In this document: one piece after another, positions 34,807-44,250 of the stretch
Position numbering within the stretch: position 1 is the stretch's first letter
Layout: the number at the start of each line of letters is the position of its first letter
From: Bosea sp. 29B
GTDB lineage: Bacteria; Pseudomonadota; Alphaproteobacteria; Rhizobiales; Beijerinckiaceae
Direction of reading: 5' to 3'
Length of the DNA: 64,000 nt
NCBI RefSeq assembly: GCF_902506165.1
Contig: NZ_LR733817.1
Location: 5,051,625-5,115,624, forward strand
Position numbers and translations under genes: made by a program
The notes under the pieces: model-generated
What the model was told of the DNA's origin: nothing
Seen by the model: only the letters and a program-made list of their open reading frames with translations
Database searches by the model: none

Positions 34807-36429
34807 ATGAGCGAACCGATCCTCGACATCGCCGGCTATAGCCTCGACTACGCGACACCGACGGGCTTCACCCGTGCGCTCGACGAGGTCACGCTGGCGA
34901 TCGCCAAGGGCGAGGTGCTCGGCCTCGTCGGCGAATCCGGCTCCGGCAAGACCTCGCTTGCCTGGGCGATCATGCACCATCTGCCGAAGAACGCGCGTGA
35001 GGCCGGCAGCATCTGCCTGACCGGGCAGGACCTGCTCAAGGCCTCGGAGGCGCAGATCGAGGCGATCCGCGGCAGACGGATCGGCATGGTCTTCCAGGAC
35101 CCGAGCACCTCGCTCAATCCGACGCTGCCGCTCGGCGAGCAGCTCGCCGAGGTGCTTGTGCGCCATCGCGGCCTGACGCGCCGCCAGGCCTGGGCGGAGG
35201 GTGAGGAGCGCCTCGCCCATGTCGGCCTCAAGGTGCCCGGACAGATGATGCGGCGCTATCCGCACGAGGCCTCGGGCGGCGAGAAGCAGCGCGTCGTCAT
35301 CGCCACCGCCTTCGCCTGCCAGCCCGAATGCATCATCTTCGACGAACCGACGACGGCGCTCGACGTCATCACCGCCCGGCAGATCCTCGACCTGTTCAAG
35401 ACCCTGCAAGAGGAGACCGGCGTCGCCTCGCTCTACATCTCGCATGATCTCGCGCTGGTCTCGCAGATCGCGACCAGGGTCGCAGTGATCCATCGCGGCA
35501 GGGTCGTCGAGCAGGGTGGCGTGGCCGAGGTCTTCGCCCGTCCGCGCGACGCCTATACGCAAAGGCTGCTCGCCGCCGTGCCGCGACCTGACAATCGCCT
35601 TGTCGAGGCGGCTCCCGAGGCTGCGGACAAGCCGCTGGTCGAGGTCGAGAAGGTCAGCGTCCATTATGGCCGCAAGCCCTTCCTCGGGCGCCTGCTCGGT
35701 CGGACGAACACGCAGTTCACCGGCAATCGCGAGGTCAGCCTGTCGGTGAAGCCGGGCGAGATCCTCGGCATCGTCGGCGAATCCGGCTCGGGCAAGTCGA
35801 CGCTCGCCAAGGCGATGACGGGCCTCAACCGCTTCGAGGGCGAGATCCACTTTGCCGGCCGCAGGATCACCGGTCTCTCCGACATGGACCGGGCCTACCG
35901 CCGCGACGTCCAGATCATCTTCCAGCACCCGGATTCCTCGCTCAATCCGCGCCAGCGTATCCGCGAGATCCTGTCGCGGCCGCTCGCGCTCTATGGCGGG
36001 CCGGGGGCGCGCAAGGATGCTGCCGCGATCGGCGCGCTGCTGGAGCAGGTGCGCCTGCCGGCATCCTATGCCGAGCGCTATCCGCACCAGCTCTCCGGCG
36101 GCGAGAAACAGCGCGTCGCCATCGCGCGCGCCTTCGCCTCCAGGCCGAAGCTGGTGATCTGCGACGAGATCACCTCGGCGCTCGACGTTTCCGTGCAGGC
36201 TTCGGTGATCGAGCTTCTGGTCGACCTGCAGAAGCGCTTCGGCACGGCCTATCTCTTCATCACCCACGACCTCAACCTGGTCCGCCAGATCGCCCACCGC
36301 ATCGCGGTGATGTATCGCGGCGACCTCGTCGATCTCGTCGATGTCGCCGCGCTCTCCGGCGCCGACCTCCATCCCTACACCCGCTCCCTGCTCGCCGCCG
36401 TGCCCGCTCCGGCTACGGCCGCCGCCTGA
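34807..36429 (+). CDS. Fused double ATP-binding protein of a Dpp-type ABC transporter
   Basis: 540 residues with two complete ATPases in tandem. The first (about 1-265) has Walker A GESGSGKTS, a degenerate-looking signature SGGEKQRV and Walker B CIIFDEPTTALD. The second (about 275-530) has GESGSGKST, LSGGEKQRVAIARAF and LVICDEITSALD. Such DppD-DppF fusions (YejF/GsiA style) are common in alphaproteobacteria. It starts 3 bases after the DppC-type stop and powers the importer. Confidence 0.93.
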   Translation: MSEPILDIAGYSLDYATPTGFTRALDEVTLAIAKGEVLGLVGESGSGKTSLAWAIMHHLPKNAREAGSICLTGQDLLKASEAQIEAIRGRRIGMVFQDPSTSLNPTLPLGEQLAEVLVRHRGLTRRQAWAEGEERLAHVGLKVPGQMMRRYPHEASGGEKQRVVIATAFACQPECIIFDEPTTALDVITARQILDLFKTLQEETGVASLYISHDLALVSQIATRVAVIHRGRVVEQGGVAEVFARPRDAYTQRLLAAVPRPDNRLVEAAPEAADKPLVEVEKVSVHYGRKPFLGRLLGRTNTQFTGNREVSLSVKPGEILGIVGESGSGKSTLAKAMTGLNRFEGEIHFAGRRITGLSDMDRAYRRDVQIIFQHPDSSLNPRQRIREILSRPLALYGGPGARKDAAAIGALLEQVRLPASYAERYPHQLSGGEKQRVAIARAFASRPKLVICDEITSALDVSVQASVIELLVDLQKRFGTAYLFITHDLNLVRQIAHRIAVMYRGDLVDLVDVAALSGADLHPYTRSLLAAVPAPATAAA

Positions 36430-36445
36430 CCTTGCGAGGCTGACG

Positions 36446-37666
36446 ATGAACCCCCGTGACCTGATCCACGTGCTCGACGAGAAGGCCTGCCTCGCGCTGC
36501 TCTCCGACTGGGTGAAGCACAAGAGCTACAGCGAGACCGAAGGTGAGAAGGCGCTCGTCCACCATGTCGTCGGTCAGATGCAGGCGATGGGCATCGAGGC
36601 GGAAGCGCAGCCCTTCGACGACGGGCGCCGAGCCAACGCGATCGGCCGCTGGAAGGGTACTGGCGGCGGCAAGAGCCTGCTCTTCAACGGCCATCTCGAC
36701 ACCAATCCGGCGACCGAGGGCTGGACGGTCGATCCCTGGGGCGGGGTGGTCGACGACGAGTTCATCTACGGCATCGGCGTCTCCAACATGAAGGCAGGCG
36801 ACGCCGCCTCCTATTGCGCGGTCAAGACACTGCGCGACGCCGGCGTGAAGCTGAAGGGCGACGTGATCCTGACCTATGTCGTCGGCGAATTGCAGGGCGG
36901 CGTCGGCACGGTCGCTGCGATCCGCAACGGCATCCGCGCCGACTATTTCGTCAACAGCGAGCCGACCGACGTGCAGGCCGTGACCATGCACGCCTGTGCC
37001 TTCTCCTTCGTCATCGAGCTCACCGGCAACACCCGCCATCTCTCCAAGCGCGAGCAGGCGGTCGATGCGATCATGGCCGCCTGCGACCTGATCCCGCGGC
37101 TCAACGCCATGACCTTCTCCGGCGCGCCATCGCCCGAGCATGAATCGATCAACCGCGTCCATGTCGGCGTCGTCCATGGTGCGCTCGGCAAGGAGCTGCA
37201 CGAATGGCGCGCTCCGCAGGTCTCGGACTATTGCAAGCTCAAGGGTTCCGGCCGCTACGCGCCGGGGCAGACGGAAGCCGGTGCGCTTGCCGACATGCAG
37301 CGCGAGCTCGCTGCGCTCGAGCAGCGCTTCCCCGGCCTCAAGGCCTCGATCCGCATCGAGAAGAAGGAAGGGCACCAGTCGATGCCGGCCTTCGAGGTCG
37401 CCAAGGACGCCCGGATCGTAAAGACCGTCAACGCGGCCTACCAGGTGGTGCGCAGCGAGACGCAACCGACCGGCGCGATCAAGCCGCCCGGCTTCTTCGG
37501 CACCGATGCCGGCCATCTCTATGCCGAGGCTGGCATGGAAGGCATCGTCTGCGGCCCGGGCGGGCGCTACAACACCATGCCTGACGAGCGAGTCGAGATC
37601 CGCGACTTCCTCGACATGGTCCGCATCTACATGCTGACCATTCTCGACATCTGCGAAGTGGCGTGA
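36446..37666 (+). CDS. M20 family hydrolase with altered bridging residue
   Basis: 406 residues. The fold follows M20: NGHLDTNP supplies His and Asp (about residues 83-85). The usual bridging Asp in DMKxG is Asn here (GVSNMKAG, about 114), and the usual Glu-Glu is GELQGG (about 148). HESINRVHVGVVHG marks the lid domain, and a FFGTDAGHLY segment precedes the end. I recall SNMKAG in some rhizobial M20 proteins, so it may be a real subgroup and not a dead enzyme. It lies in the same operon as another M20 protein and overlaps the creatinase-like gene by 4 bases. Start at 36446, 16 bases after the ATPase stop. Confidence 0.83.
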   Translation: MNPRDLIHVLDEKACLALLSDWVKHKSYSETEGEKALVHHVVGQMQAMGIEAEAQPFDDGRRANAIGRWKGTGGGKSLLFNGHLDTNPATEGWTVDPWGGVVDDEFIYGIGVSNMKAGDAASYCAVKTLRDAGVKLKGDVILTYVVGELQGGVGTVAAIRNGIRADYFVNSEPTDVQAVTMHACAFSFVIELTGNTRHLSKREQAVDAIMAACDLIPRLNAMTFSGAPSPEHESINRVHVGVVHGALGKELHEWRAPQVSDYCKLKGSGRYAPGQTEAGALADMQRELAALEQRFPGLKASIRIEKKEGHQSMPAFEVAKDARIVKTVNAAYQVVRSETQPTGAIKPPGFFGTDAGHLYAEAGMEGIVCGPGGRYNTMPDERVEIRDFLDMVRIYMLTILDICEVA

Positions 37667-38799
37667 GCCCGCTCTTCCCGCGCGAGGAGTTTGCCGGTCG
37701 GGTCGCCCAGGCCCGGGCCGCGATGGCGGAGGTGGACGCCGAGCTGCTGCTGGTGGACCATGCCGAATTCCTGGCCTGGCTGACCGGCTACACCGTCTCG
37801 GAGACGATGTACCGCGCCGCCTTCCTGCCGCGGGAGGGCGAGCCCTGGTTCGTGCTGCGCGCGCTCGACGCCGGCCCCTGCCGCGATGCCTGCTGGTTCG
37901 CCGACATCGTCGGCTTCGCCGATGCGGCCGAGCCGCATGAAGTGATGGCAGGGGAAATCCGCCGGCGCGGCTTCGCACAGGCTGCGATCGGCGCCGATCA
38001 CGCCTCCTATGGCTTCATAGCTGCAGCGCGCGAGCGCTTCGCCGGGCTGCTGCCAGAGGCGCGTTTCGTTGATTTGCCGCGTGCGAGCGACCTGCTGCGG
38101 GCGGTGAAATCGCCGGCCGAGATCGCATTGATCGCGCAGGCGTCGAGGATCGCCGACAAGGCCATGGCTGCAATCGCGGCCCAGGCCCGGCCAGGATTCT
38201 CGCCGCGCGCCGCCGCTGCGATCGCCGCCGCCTGCTTCCTGGAGAACGGTGCCGACACCGGCGAGACCGGGCCGATCCTGCCCGGCGTCGGCGATCACGA
38301 ATTCCTGCACGGCGTCATGACCGGCCGGCCGCTCGCCGAAGGCGACATTCTGCATGTCGAGCTGATCCCGAAGGTCCGCAATTATGGTGCCCGGCTGATG
38401 CGGCCGGTCCTGATCGGGGCGGATCGGCGCGGCCTCGCGCCACTGGCCGCGCGCCTCGTCGCCTTGCAGGACAAGCAATTCGCCACGATGCGCCCGGGCG
38501 CCCTGGCCTGCGAGGTCGATGCCGTCCTGCGCGAGGCCGTGCTGGCGGAGGGCCTGCGCCCGGTCTACGACAACGTTACCGGCTACACGCTCGGCCTCTA
38601 TGGCCGCACGCCACGCACCAGCGACTTCTCTCGCGTCTTCCTGCCGAATGCCCGCTGGCGGCTGGAGCAGGGCATGGTCTTCCACATGTATGTCTCGGCT
38701 GGCGGCCTCGGCTTCAGCGAGACCATCGTCGTCGAGGCAGAAGGCTGCCGGAGGCTGACTGCGGCGCCGCGCAAGCTGCTGACCGACCGCATCGACTGA
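37663..38799 (+). CDS. Creatinase-like M24 family protein lacking metal ligands
   Basis: 378 residues: an N-terminal creatinase/prolidase domain (about 1-135) and a pita-bread C-terminal domain. The five metal ligands of M24 aminopeptidases are mostly lost. The D-x(10)-D strand reads HVELIPKVRNYGARLMRP, the HGxGH block is TGYTLGLYG, and the first Glu site is MYVSAGG. The His in FLHGVMTG, equivalent to the creatinase catalytic His, is kept. Creatinase and ectoine hydrolase are metal-free or atypical C-N hydrolases of this fold, so a small cyclic or guanidino amide is a better guess than a proline peptide. It starts at GTGA, overlapping the M20 stop, and ends the operon. Confidence 0.82.
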   Translation: MSPLFPREEFAGRVAQARAAMAEVDAELLLVDHAEFLAWLTGYTVSETMYRAAFLPREGEPWFVLRALDAGPCRDACWFADIVGFADAAEPHEVMAGEIRRRGFAQAAIGADHASYGFIAAARERFAGLLPEARFVDLPRASDLLRAVKSPAEIALIAQASRIADKAMAAIAAQARPGFSPRAAAAIAAACFLENGADTGETGPILPGVGDHEFLHGVMTGRPLAEGDILHVELIPKVRNYGARLMRPVLIGADRRGLAPLAARLVALQDKQFATMRPGALACEVDAVLREAVLAEGLRPVYDNVTGYTLGLYGRTPRTSDFSRVFLPNARWRLEQGMVFHMYVSAGGLGFSETIVVEAEGCRRLTAAPRKLLTDRID

Positions 38800-38849
38800 G
38801 AGACGGCGAGGCGCGGGCCGGTCGCCTGCCGGCGTCCCTGTGTCTTTTT

Positions 38850-38887
38850 CAATTAGCGTTGACTAATGAATTAGTGATTGCTAATTG
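38850..38887. promoter_or_regulatory. Nested ATTAG dyads upstream of the arsR-type gene (likely operator)
   Basis: Outer arms CAATTAGC (38850-38857) and GCTAATTG (38880-38887) enclose inner arms ACTAAT (38862-38867) and ATTAGT (38870-38875). This gives four ATTAG half-sites in 38 bases, ending 8 bases before the ATG. Strong AT content and double symmetry suit autoregulation by the ArsR protein. Confidence 0.6.
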
Positions 38888-38894
38888 ATTTCCC

Positions 38895-39224
38895 ATGCTT
38901 GAGATCGCTTCCGTCTCCACTGTCATGCGTGCGCTCGCCGACCCGACACGTCGGGCCGTGTTCGAGCGGATCTCGGCCTGTGACGAGATTACCGTCGCCG
39001 AACTCACTCGCGGCAGCGGCGTGACGCAGGGCGCCATCTCGCAGCATCTCAAATCACTGAAGCAGGCGGGCCTCGTCGCCGAGCGGCCGGAGGGCCGTAA
39101 TGTCTTCTATCGCGCCGAGCCGGAAGGCCTGGCGCCGCTCGTCGACTGGATCGGCCATTACGGCGTGTTCTGGCGCGAGCGCTTCGCCAACCTCCGCACC
39201 CTTCTCAAGGAGATCGACCCATGA
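38895..39224 (+). CDS. ArsR family winged-helix repressor
   Basis: 109 residues. It has the compact ArsR fold: ALADPTRRAVFERIS at the start, then a helix-turn-helix TVAELTRGSGVTQGAISQHLKSL and wing RPEGRNVFYRAE. No CxC/ELCVCD metal site is present, so it is a non-metal member, of the kind usually paired with SRPBCC proteins. It overlaps the next gene (ATGA) and has a dyad-rich region directly upstream. Confidence 0.92.
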   Translation: MLEIASVSTVMRALADPTRRAVFERISACDEITVAELTRGSGVTQGAISQHLKSLKQAGLVAERPEGRNVFYRAEPEGLAPLVDWIGHYGVFWRERFANLRTLLKEIDP

Positions 39225-39685
39225 CCGCTCTCGACCTGCAGCCCACGACACAGGACATCGTCGTCGACGAAATCCTTCCGCACGCCCCGGAGACGATCTG
39301 GAAGGCGCTTACCTCGAGCGCGCTGATCGCCCGCTGGATCATGGAGCCCTCCGGCTTCGCACCGGTCGCCGGGACCCGCTTCACCTTCAAGACGACGCCG
39401 GCCGGCGCCTGGGACGGCACGATCCGCTGTGAGGTGCTGGAGGTGACCCCGAACGAATGCCTGGCCTACTCCTGGAAGGGCGGAGACGACGGCAATGCCG
39501 GCTACGGCTCCCGGCTCGACACGGTCGTCACCTGGACGCTGTCCAAGGCAGCGAACGGCACCCGCGTGCGCCTCGTCCACTCAGGTTTCGAGCTGCCGCG
39601 CAACGAGGCCGCCTTCACCAATATGGGCCGCGGCTGGAAGAGCATCCTGCCCCGCCTCGGGGATGTCGCTGGCGAGCCGGCCTGA
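39221..39685 (+). CDS. SRPBCC / AHSA1-domain protein
   Basis: 154 residues. It has the AHSA1 (activator of Hsp90 ATPase homologue 1-like) START-fold pattern: LPHAPETIWKALTSSALIARWI, GTRFTFKT, an ECLAYSWKGG strand, and the C-terminal amphipathic helix with GWKSILPRLGD. ArsR-AHSA1 pairs are widespread, but their ligands are mostly unknown. Start overlaps the regulator by 4 bases, so they are co-expressed. Confidence 0.88.
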   Translation: MTALDLQPTTQDIVVDEILPHAPETIWKALTSSALIARWIMEPSGFAPVAGTRFTFKTTPAGAWDGTIRCEVLEVTPNECLAYSWKGGDDGNAGYGSRLDTVVTWTLSKAANGTRVRLVHSGFELPRNEAAFTNMGRGWKSILPRLGDVAGEPA

Positions 39686-39730
39686 CATCGCGAGACTGCC
39701 GTCTACCACTGATCTGTCGAGGACATGATG

Positions 39731-40144
39731 ATGAGCCATGCCTACACCGGCGGCTGCGCCTGCCGCGCGATCCGCTATGAGATTTCGGCCGAGCCGGTCG
39801 AGAGCAATGACTGCCAATGCCGCCAGTGCCAGCAGCAGAGCGGCACCGGCCACAGCTCCTATCTGAGCTTCGTCGGAGCGTCCGTCACGGTCGAGGGCAA
39901 GGCCAGCACTTGGGACGTGGTCGGCGAAGGCGGCACGGTCAAGCGCTGCGCCTTCTGCCCAACCTGCGGCTCACCAGTCTACCTGAGCTTCCCGGACATT
40001 CCCGACCTGTTCATCATCCGCGCCGGCAGCCTCGACGAGCCCGGCCGCTACAAGCCGGAGATGGTGTTCTGGCATTCGGTCGCCCAGCCCTGGGACCATG
40101 TGCCTCCAGGCATTCCGAGGCACGAGAAGCTGCCGCCGCGATGA
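39731..40144 (+). CDS. GFA family (DUF636) zinc protein
   Basis: 137 residues. Cys pattern of the glutathione-dependent formaldehyde-activating family: GGCACRAIRYE, CQCRQCQQQSG and CPTCGSPVY. These bind zinc; most members are not true formaldehyde-activating enzymes. Three ATGs stand in a row at 39725, 39728 and 39731; GAGG is best spaced (8 bases) for the last. It may belong to the ArsR operon, with a 45-base gap. Confidence 0.88.
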   Translation: MSHAYTGGCACRAIRYEISAEPVESNDCQCRQCQQQSGTGHSSYLSFVGASVTVEGKASTWDVVGEGGTVKRCAFCPTCGSPVYLSFPDIPDLFIIRAGSLDEPGRYKPEMVFWHSVAQPWDHVPPGIPRHEKLPPR

Positions 40145-40171
40145 GGGCAGGGCACGGCGGCCTGCCCAGCC

Positions 40172-41428
<1,257 letters not shown>

Positions 41429-41468
41429 TCACCCAACCTCTTGGACAAAACGAATATCGGATTGTGCG

Positions 41469-42344
41469 ATGACGCTCGCCTCGGTGCCCGCCTACTGGCT
41501 CTATGACGAGCCACGCGAGCAGCGTTTCCCGGATGCGCTGCATATCGAGCGGATCAGCGCTCGCAGCGCCCCGCGCGACTGGCGAATCGAGCCGCATCGC
41601 CATCAGGACATGGCCCAGTTCTTCCTGATCGCCTCGGGCGGCGGGCTGGTGCGGATCGACGGCACGGACCATCGGCTCATCCCCGGCACGGTTCTGCTGT
41701 TGCCGCCGCTGGCGATCCACGAGTTCCGCTTCGAGCCGGATACCGAAGGCTTCGTCGCCAGCGTCGCAAGTCCGACCCTGGCGCCACTGATCGAGGCGGA
41801 ACCCGCGCTCGGCGCCGTGCTCGGCGAGGCGTTCGTCGGCAGGCGCGGGCCGGGCGATGCCAGCATCATCGAGCTCGCGGCGATGATGGAAGCGGCGCTT
41901 GCCGAGTTCGGCCGCAATCGTGGCAGCCGCGAGCTCGCGCTCGCCGCCCATGCGCGCCTGATCGCGATCTGGTTCACCCGCACCGCGCGCTCTCATGCGG
42001 TCGCGATCAGCGGCGCGGGTGACGCGCGTGCCGTCCTGGTCCGCCGCTTCATCGAGCGGGTCGAGAGCCATTTCCACACGCATGAGCCGCTCGATGCCTA
42101 TGCACGCGATCTTGGCGTCACCGGCCCGCATCTGACCCGCGTCTGCCGCGAATTGCTCGGCCATTCGGCGATGCGGGTGATCCAGGGGCGGCTGATGATC
42201 GAGGCGCGGCGGGACCTCGTCTACACCCGCTCGCCGGTCTCGCAGATCGCCTTCCGGCTCGGCTTCTCCGACCCGGCCTATTTCTCCCGCTTCTTCGCCG
42301 CCCGGGTGGGGATGTCGCCCTCGGAATACCGGGCGGCCGGGTGA
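41469..42344 (+). CDS. AraC family regulator, PobR-like
   Basis: 291 residues: an N-terminal cupin sensor (about 25-105; PHRHQDMAQFFLI, RIDGTDHRLIPGTVLLLPP) and a C-terminal double helix-turn-helix (about 190-288; LGVTGPHLTRVCRELLGHS, SQIAFRLGFSDPAYFSRFF). It is divergent from pobA across 127 bases and is very likely its 4-hydroxybenzoate-responsive activator, as in other alphaproteobacteria. Confidence 0.9.
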   Translation: MTLASVPAYWLYDEPREQRFPDALHIERISARSAPRDWRIEPHRHQDMAQFFLIASGGGLVRIDGTDHRLIPGTVLLLPPLAIHEFRFEPDTEGFVASVASPTLAPLIEAEPALGAVLGEAFVGRRGPGDASIIELAAMMEAALAEFGRNRGSRELALAAHARLIAIWFTRTARSHAVAISGAGDARAVLVRRFIERVESHFHTHEPLDAYARDLGVTGPHLTRVCRELLGHSAMRVIQGRLMIEARRDLVYTRSPVSQIAFRLGFSDPAYFSRFFAARVGMSPSEYRAAG

Positions 42345-42358
42345 GGGGGATTGCATTT

Positions 42359-42373
42359 GTTCTTTATTTGTTC
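42359..42373 (+). promoter_or_regulatory. Alphaproteobacterial SOS box (LexA operator)
   Basis: GTTC (42359-42362), seven bases TTTATTT, GTTC (42370-42373): exactly the GTTC-N7-GTTC direct repeat bound by LexA in alphaproteobacteria. It lies 12 bases before the next ATG, in a locally AT-rich stretch. Confidence 0.75.
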
Positions 42374-42385
42374 TAGATACTGGAG

Positions 42386-43033
42386 ATGGGAAAACCGTCT
42401 CCAGATCAACCAGGTCTGTTCGGTTGGGATCCCTGGTATGGGATCGCGGCGGACCGCGACTGGTCGAAAACCCTAATTGTACCCGGTTGGGTCAGATACT
42501 TCTTCGCGCTGGTGCCGCCGCCGGAGCACGCTGCGGCAATCCACGCTTTCGCGCATGCTCTGCGCAGATCGCACGGCTTGCGCGGGTGGCCAATCGGACC
42601 GGAACGCTATCACCTCACTTTGGGGGGCATCGAGCGTTACGGCGGGGCCACCGATGAGGAGATCGCGACCTTGGAGAGGATCGCCGCGTCCATTGTCGCG
42701 CCGAGTTTCTCTGTCGCCTTCGACCATGTCGCGGGGTATGGCGGCCCGGGCGATCGGCAGGCCATCTTTCTGGAGACGAGCGAGACGTTCTCGATCCTCG
42801 ATAGGCTTCAGAGGAGGCTATGTCGCGAGATGCGGGCGAGAGGTTTTTGGATGCCATCCAAATTCGGGCCGCACGTGACGCTGCTCTACGATGAATGCCC
42901 ATTCGACAAGCCGATAATCCCCCCTGAGAGCTTTCCAGTCCGGGAGTTCGTGCTCATCCGCAGCGTCCATGGCGCAAGCCATCACGACCATCTTGCTCGC
43001 TGGCCGTTGCGCGATCGCGCCGACGTAATCTAG
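42386..43033 (+). CDS. 2H phosphoesterase (2'-5' RNA ligase / LigT family), SOS-box controlled
   Basis: 215 residues. Two HxT motifs define the family: YHLTLGG (His about 74) and GPHVTLLYDE (His about 158), about 84 residues apart as expected. The front 32 residues (with PDQPGLFGWD) form an extension. LigT/ThpR enzymes open or hydrolyse 2',3'-cyclic phosphates or 2'-5' links in RNA. A LexA-type box ends 12 bases before the ATG, implying induction on DNA damage. GGAG abuts the ATG, too close for an ordinary ribosome site. Base composition looks less GC-rich than its neighbours, possibly from transfer. Confidence 0.85.
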   Translation: MGKPSPDQPGLFGWDPWYGIAADRDWSKTLIVPGWVRYFFALVPPPEHAAAIHAFAHALRRSHGLRGWPIGPERYHLTLGGIERYGGATDEEIATLERIAASIVAPSFSVAFDHVAGYGGPGDRQAIFLETSETFSILDRLQRRLCREMRARGFWMPSKFGPHVTLLYDECPFDKPIIPPESFPVREFVLIRSVHGASHHDHLARWPLRDRADVI

Positions 43034-43614
43034 ACGCCCTCCGCATTCTCCGGTGCCGTGCGCGGGACAGTGCGCAGCACCTCGGCCGTGATGCCGCCCT
43101 GGGCCAGGCGCTCGAGCCCGCCCATGCCCTCGATGTCGAAGACGAAGAGCGCCGTGTTGCAATGGCCGCCGAGCCGGCGGATCAGCCGCGCCGTCGCCAG
43201 CGCCGTGCCGCCCGAGATCAAACAATCGTCGACGATCGCGACATGGCGGCCTGCCAGCCGGGCGCCTTTCGAGATCACGACGCCTTCGCCGAGCTCGTAA
43301 TTCGCCATGATGCTGCGCATCACCTCGTTGCGCAGCGAATCGACCTTGCGGATGTCGATGAAGCCGAGGCCGTTGCGATAGGCCAGTGCCCCCGCAAGGC
43401 CGAGCCCGCCAATGTCGAGACCGGCCAGCACCTCGATCCCGGCCGGGATCCGCGACGCGAGGGCGTCGATGATCGGGCGGGTTCGGGCCGCTTCGCTGGT
43501 CGCGGTGGAGAGGTCGGGAAAATCCACTCCGGCAGCAGGATGATTCTTCCAGGAGCGGAACGGAATATCGAGGTCGTCGTCGCGGTTCGCGACCTGTTGC
43601 AGCCGATCGATCAT
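43030..43614 (-). CDS. Phosphoribosyltransferase (adenine/orotate type fold)
   Basis: About 194 residues. The front, DIPFRSWKNHPAAGVDFPDL, resembles the start of adenine phosphoribosyltransferases. VAIVDDCLISGGTALATA is the PRPP-binding loop, with Cys where many have Val. The true substrate base is unclear; it could be a salvage enzyme or a PRTase-like regulator. An in-frame ATG at 43761 exists, but the conserved part starts after 43614. It converges with the 2H gene, overlapping by 4 bases at the stops. Confidence 0.75.
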   Translation of the reverse strand: MIDRLQQVANRDDDLDIPFRSWKNHPAAGVDFPDLSTATSEAARTRPIIDALASRIPAGIEVLAGLDIGGLGLAGALAYRNGLGFIDIRKVDSLRNEVMRSIMANYELGEGVVISKGARLAGRHVAIVDDCLISGGTALATARLIRRLGGHCNTALFVFDIEGMGGLERLAQGGITAEVLRTVPRTAPENAEGV

Positions 43615-43796
43615 GATACGCCCATGCGATTCCCTGCTCGCCCGATACCCGCCATCGTTGCCGATCGGATGACGGAACGCGAGGGGCGTCGAATTGCCGT
43701 GCACCTCGTGCACCGAGGCCCGGCGGAGACGTCGCTTGATCTCCGGAAAGGCCCATGCCACCCCCGCGCCGACGGCAATCAGGGACGGTCGGGACG

Positions 43797-44150
43797 ATGG
43801 TCACGCTCTACGGCATCAAGAACTGCGACACGATGAAGAAGGCCTGGAGCTGGCTCGACGCGCACGAGATTTCCTACACCTTCCACGATTATCGCGTCTC
43901 CGGCATCGACAAGCCCAAGCTCGAGGCCTGGTGCCGCGAGCTCGGCTGGGAGAAGGTGCTCAATAAGGGAAGCACCACCTTCCGCGAGCTGCCCGAGGCC
44001 GACAGGCAGGGTCTCGACGAGAAGAAGGCGATCGCACTGATGCTGGCGCAGCCGACCATGATCAAGCGCCCGGTGCTCGATCTCGGCGACCGCCGCATCC
44101 TCGCCTTCAAGCCCGACGTCTACGCAGCCGCATTCTCCCGGGCGCGATAA
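43797..44150 (+). CDS. ArsC/YffB-like thioredoxin-fold reductase
   Basis: 117 residues with the opening VTLYGIKNCDTMKKAWSWL. The single Cys of the ArsC-family CxxT site is present; arsenate-reductase Arg residues are partly conserved (KRPVLDLGDRRILAF). It resembles the Spx/YffB group with unknown substrate, not a proven arsenate reductase. No ars operon neighbours are present. Confidence 0.87.
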   Translation: MVTLYGIKNCDTMKKAWSWLDAHEISYTFHDYRVSGIDKPKLEAWCRELGWEKVLNKGSTTFRELPEADRQGLDEKKAIALMLAQPTMIKRPVLDLGDRRILAFKPDVYAAAFSRAR

Positions 44151-44221
44151 TCTGAGAGCAAGCGGACCTGTGTCTTGTCGATCAGGGAACCGGCAGACTG
44201 ACCGGGTTTAATTAGCTGGCT

Positions 44222-44240
44222 GTTCAAGGTTTTATTGAAC
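44222..44240. promoter_or_regulatory. Short dyad upstream of a membrane-protein gene
   Basis: GTTCAA (44222-44227) and TTGAAC (44235-44240) with a 7-base loop, 10 bases before the 44251 ATG. It is an inverted repeat, not the direct repeat of an SOS box. It could be an operator. Confidence 0.3.
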
Positions 44241-44250
44241 GATATGCGGG

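Noticed and set aside
44222..44240. Second SOS box
   Set aside because: It is an inverted GTTCAA/TTGAAC repeat, not the direct GTTC-N7-GTTC repeat.
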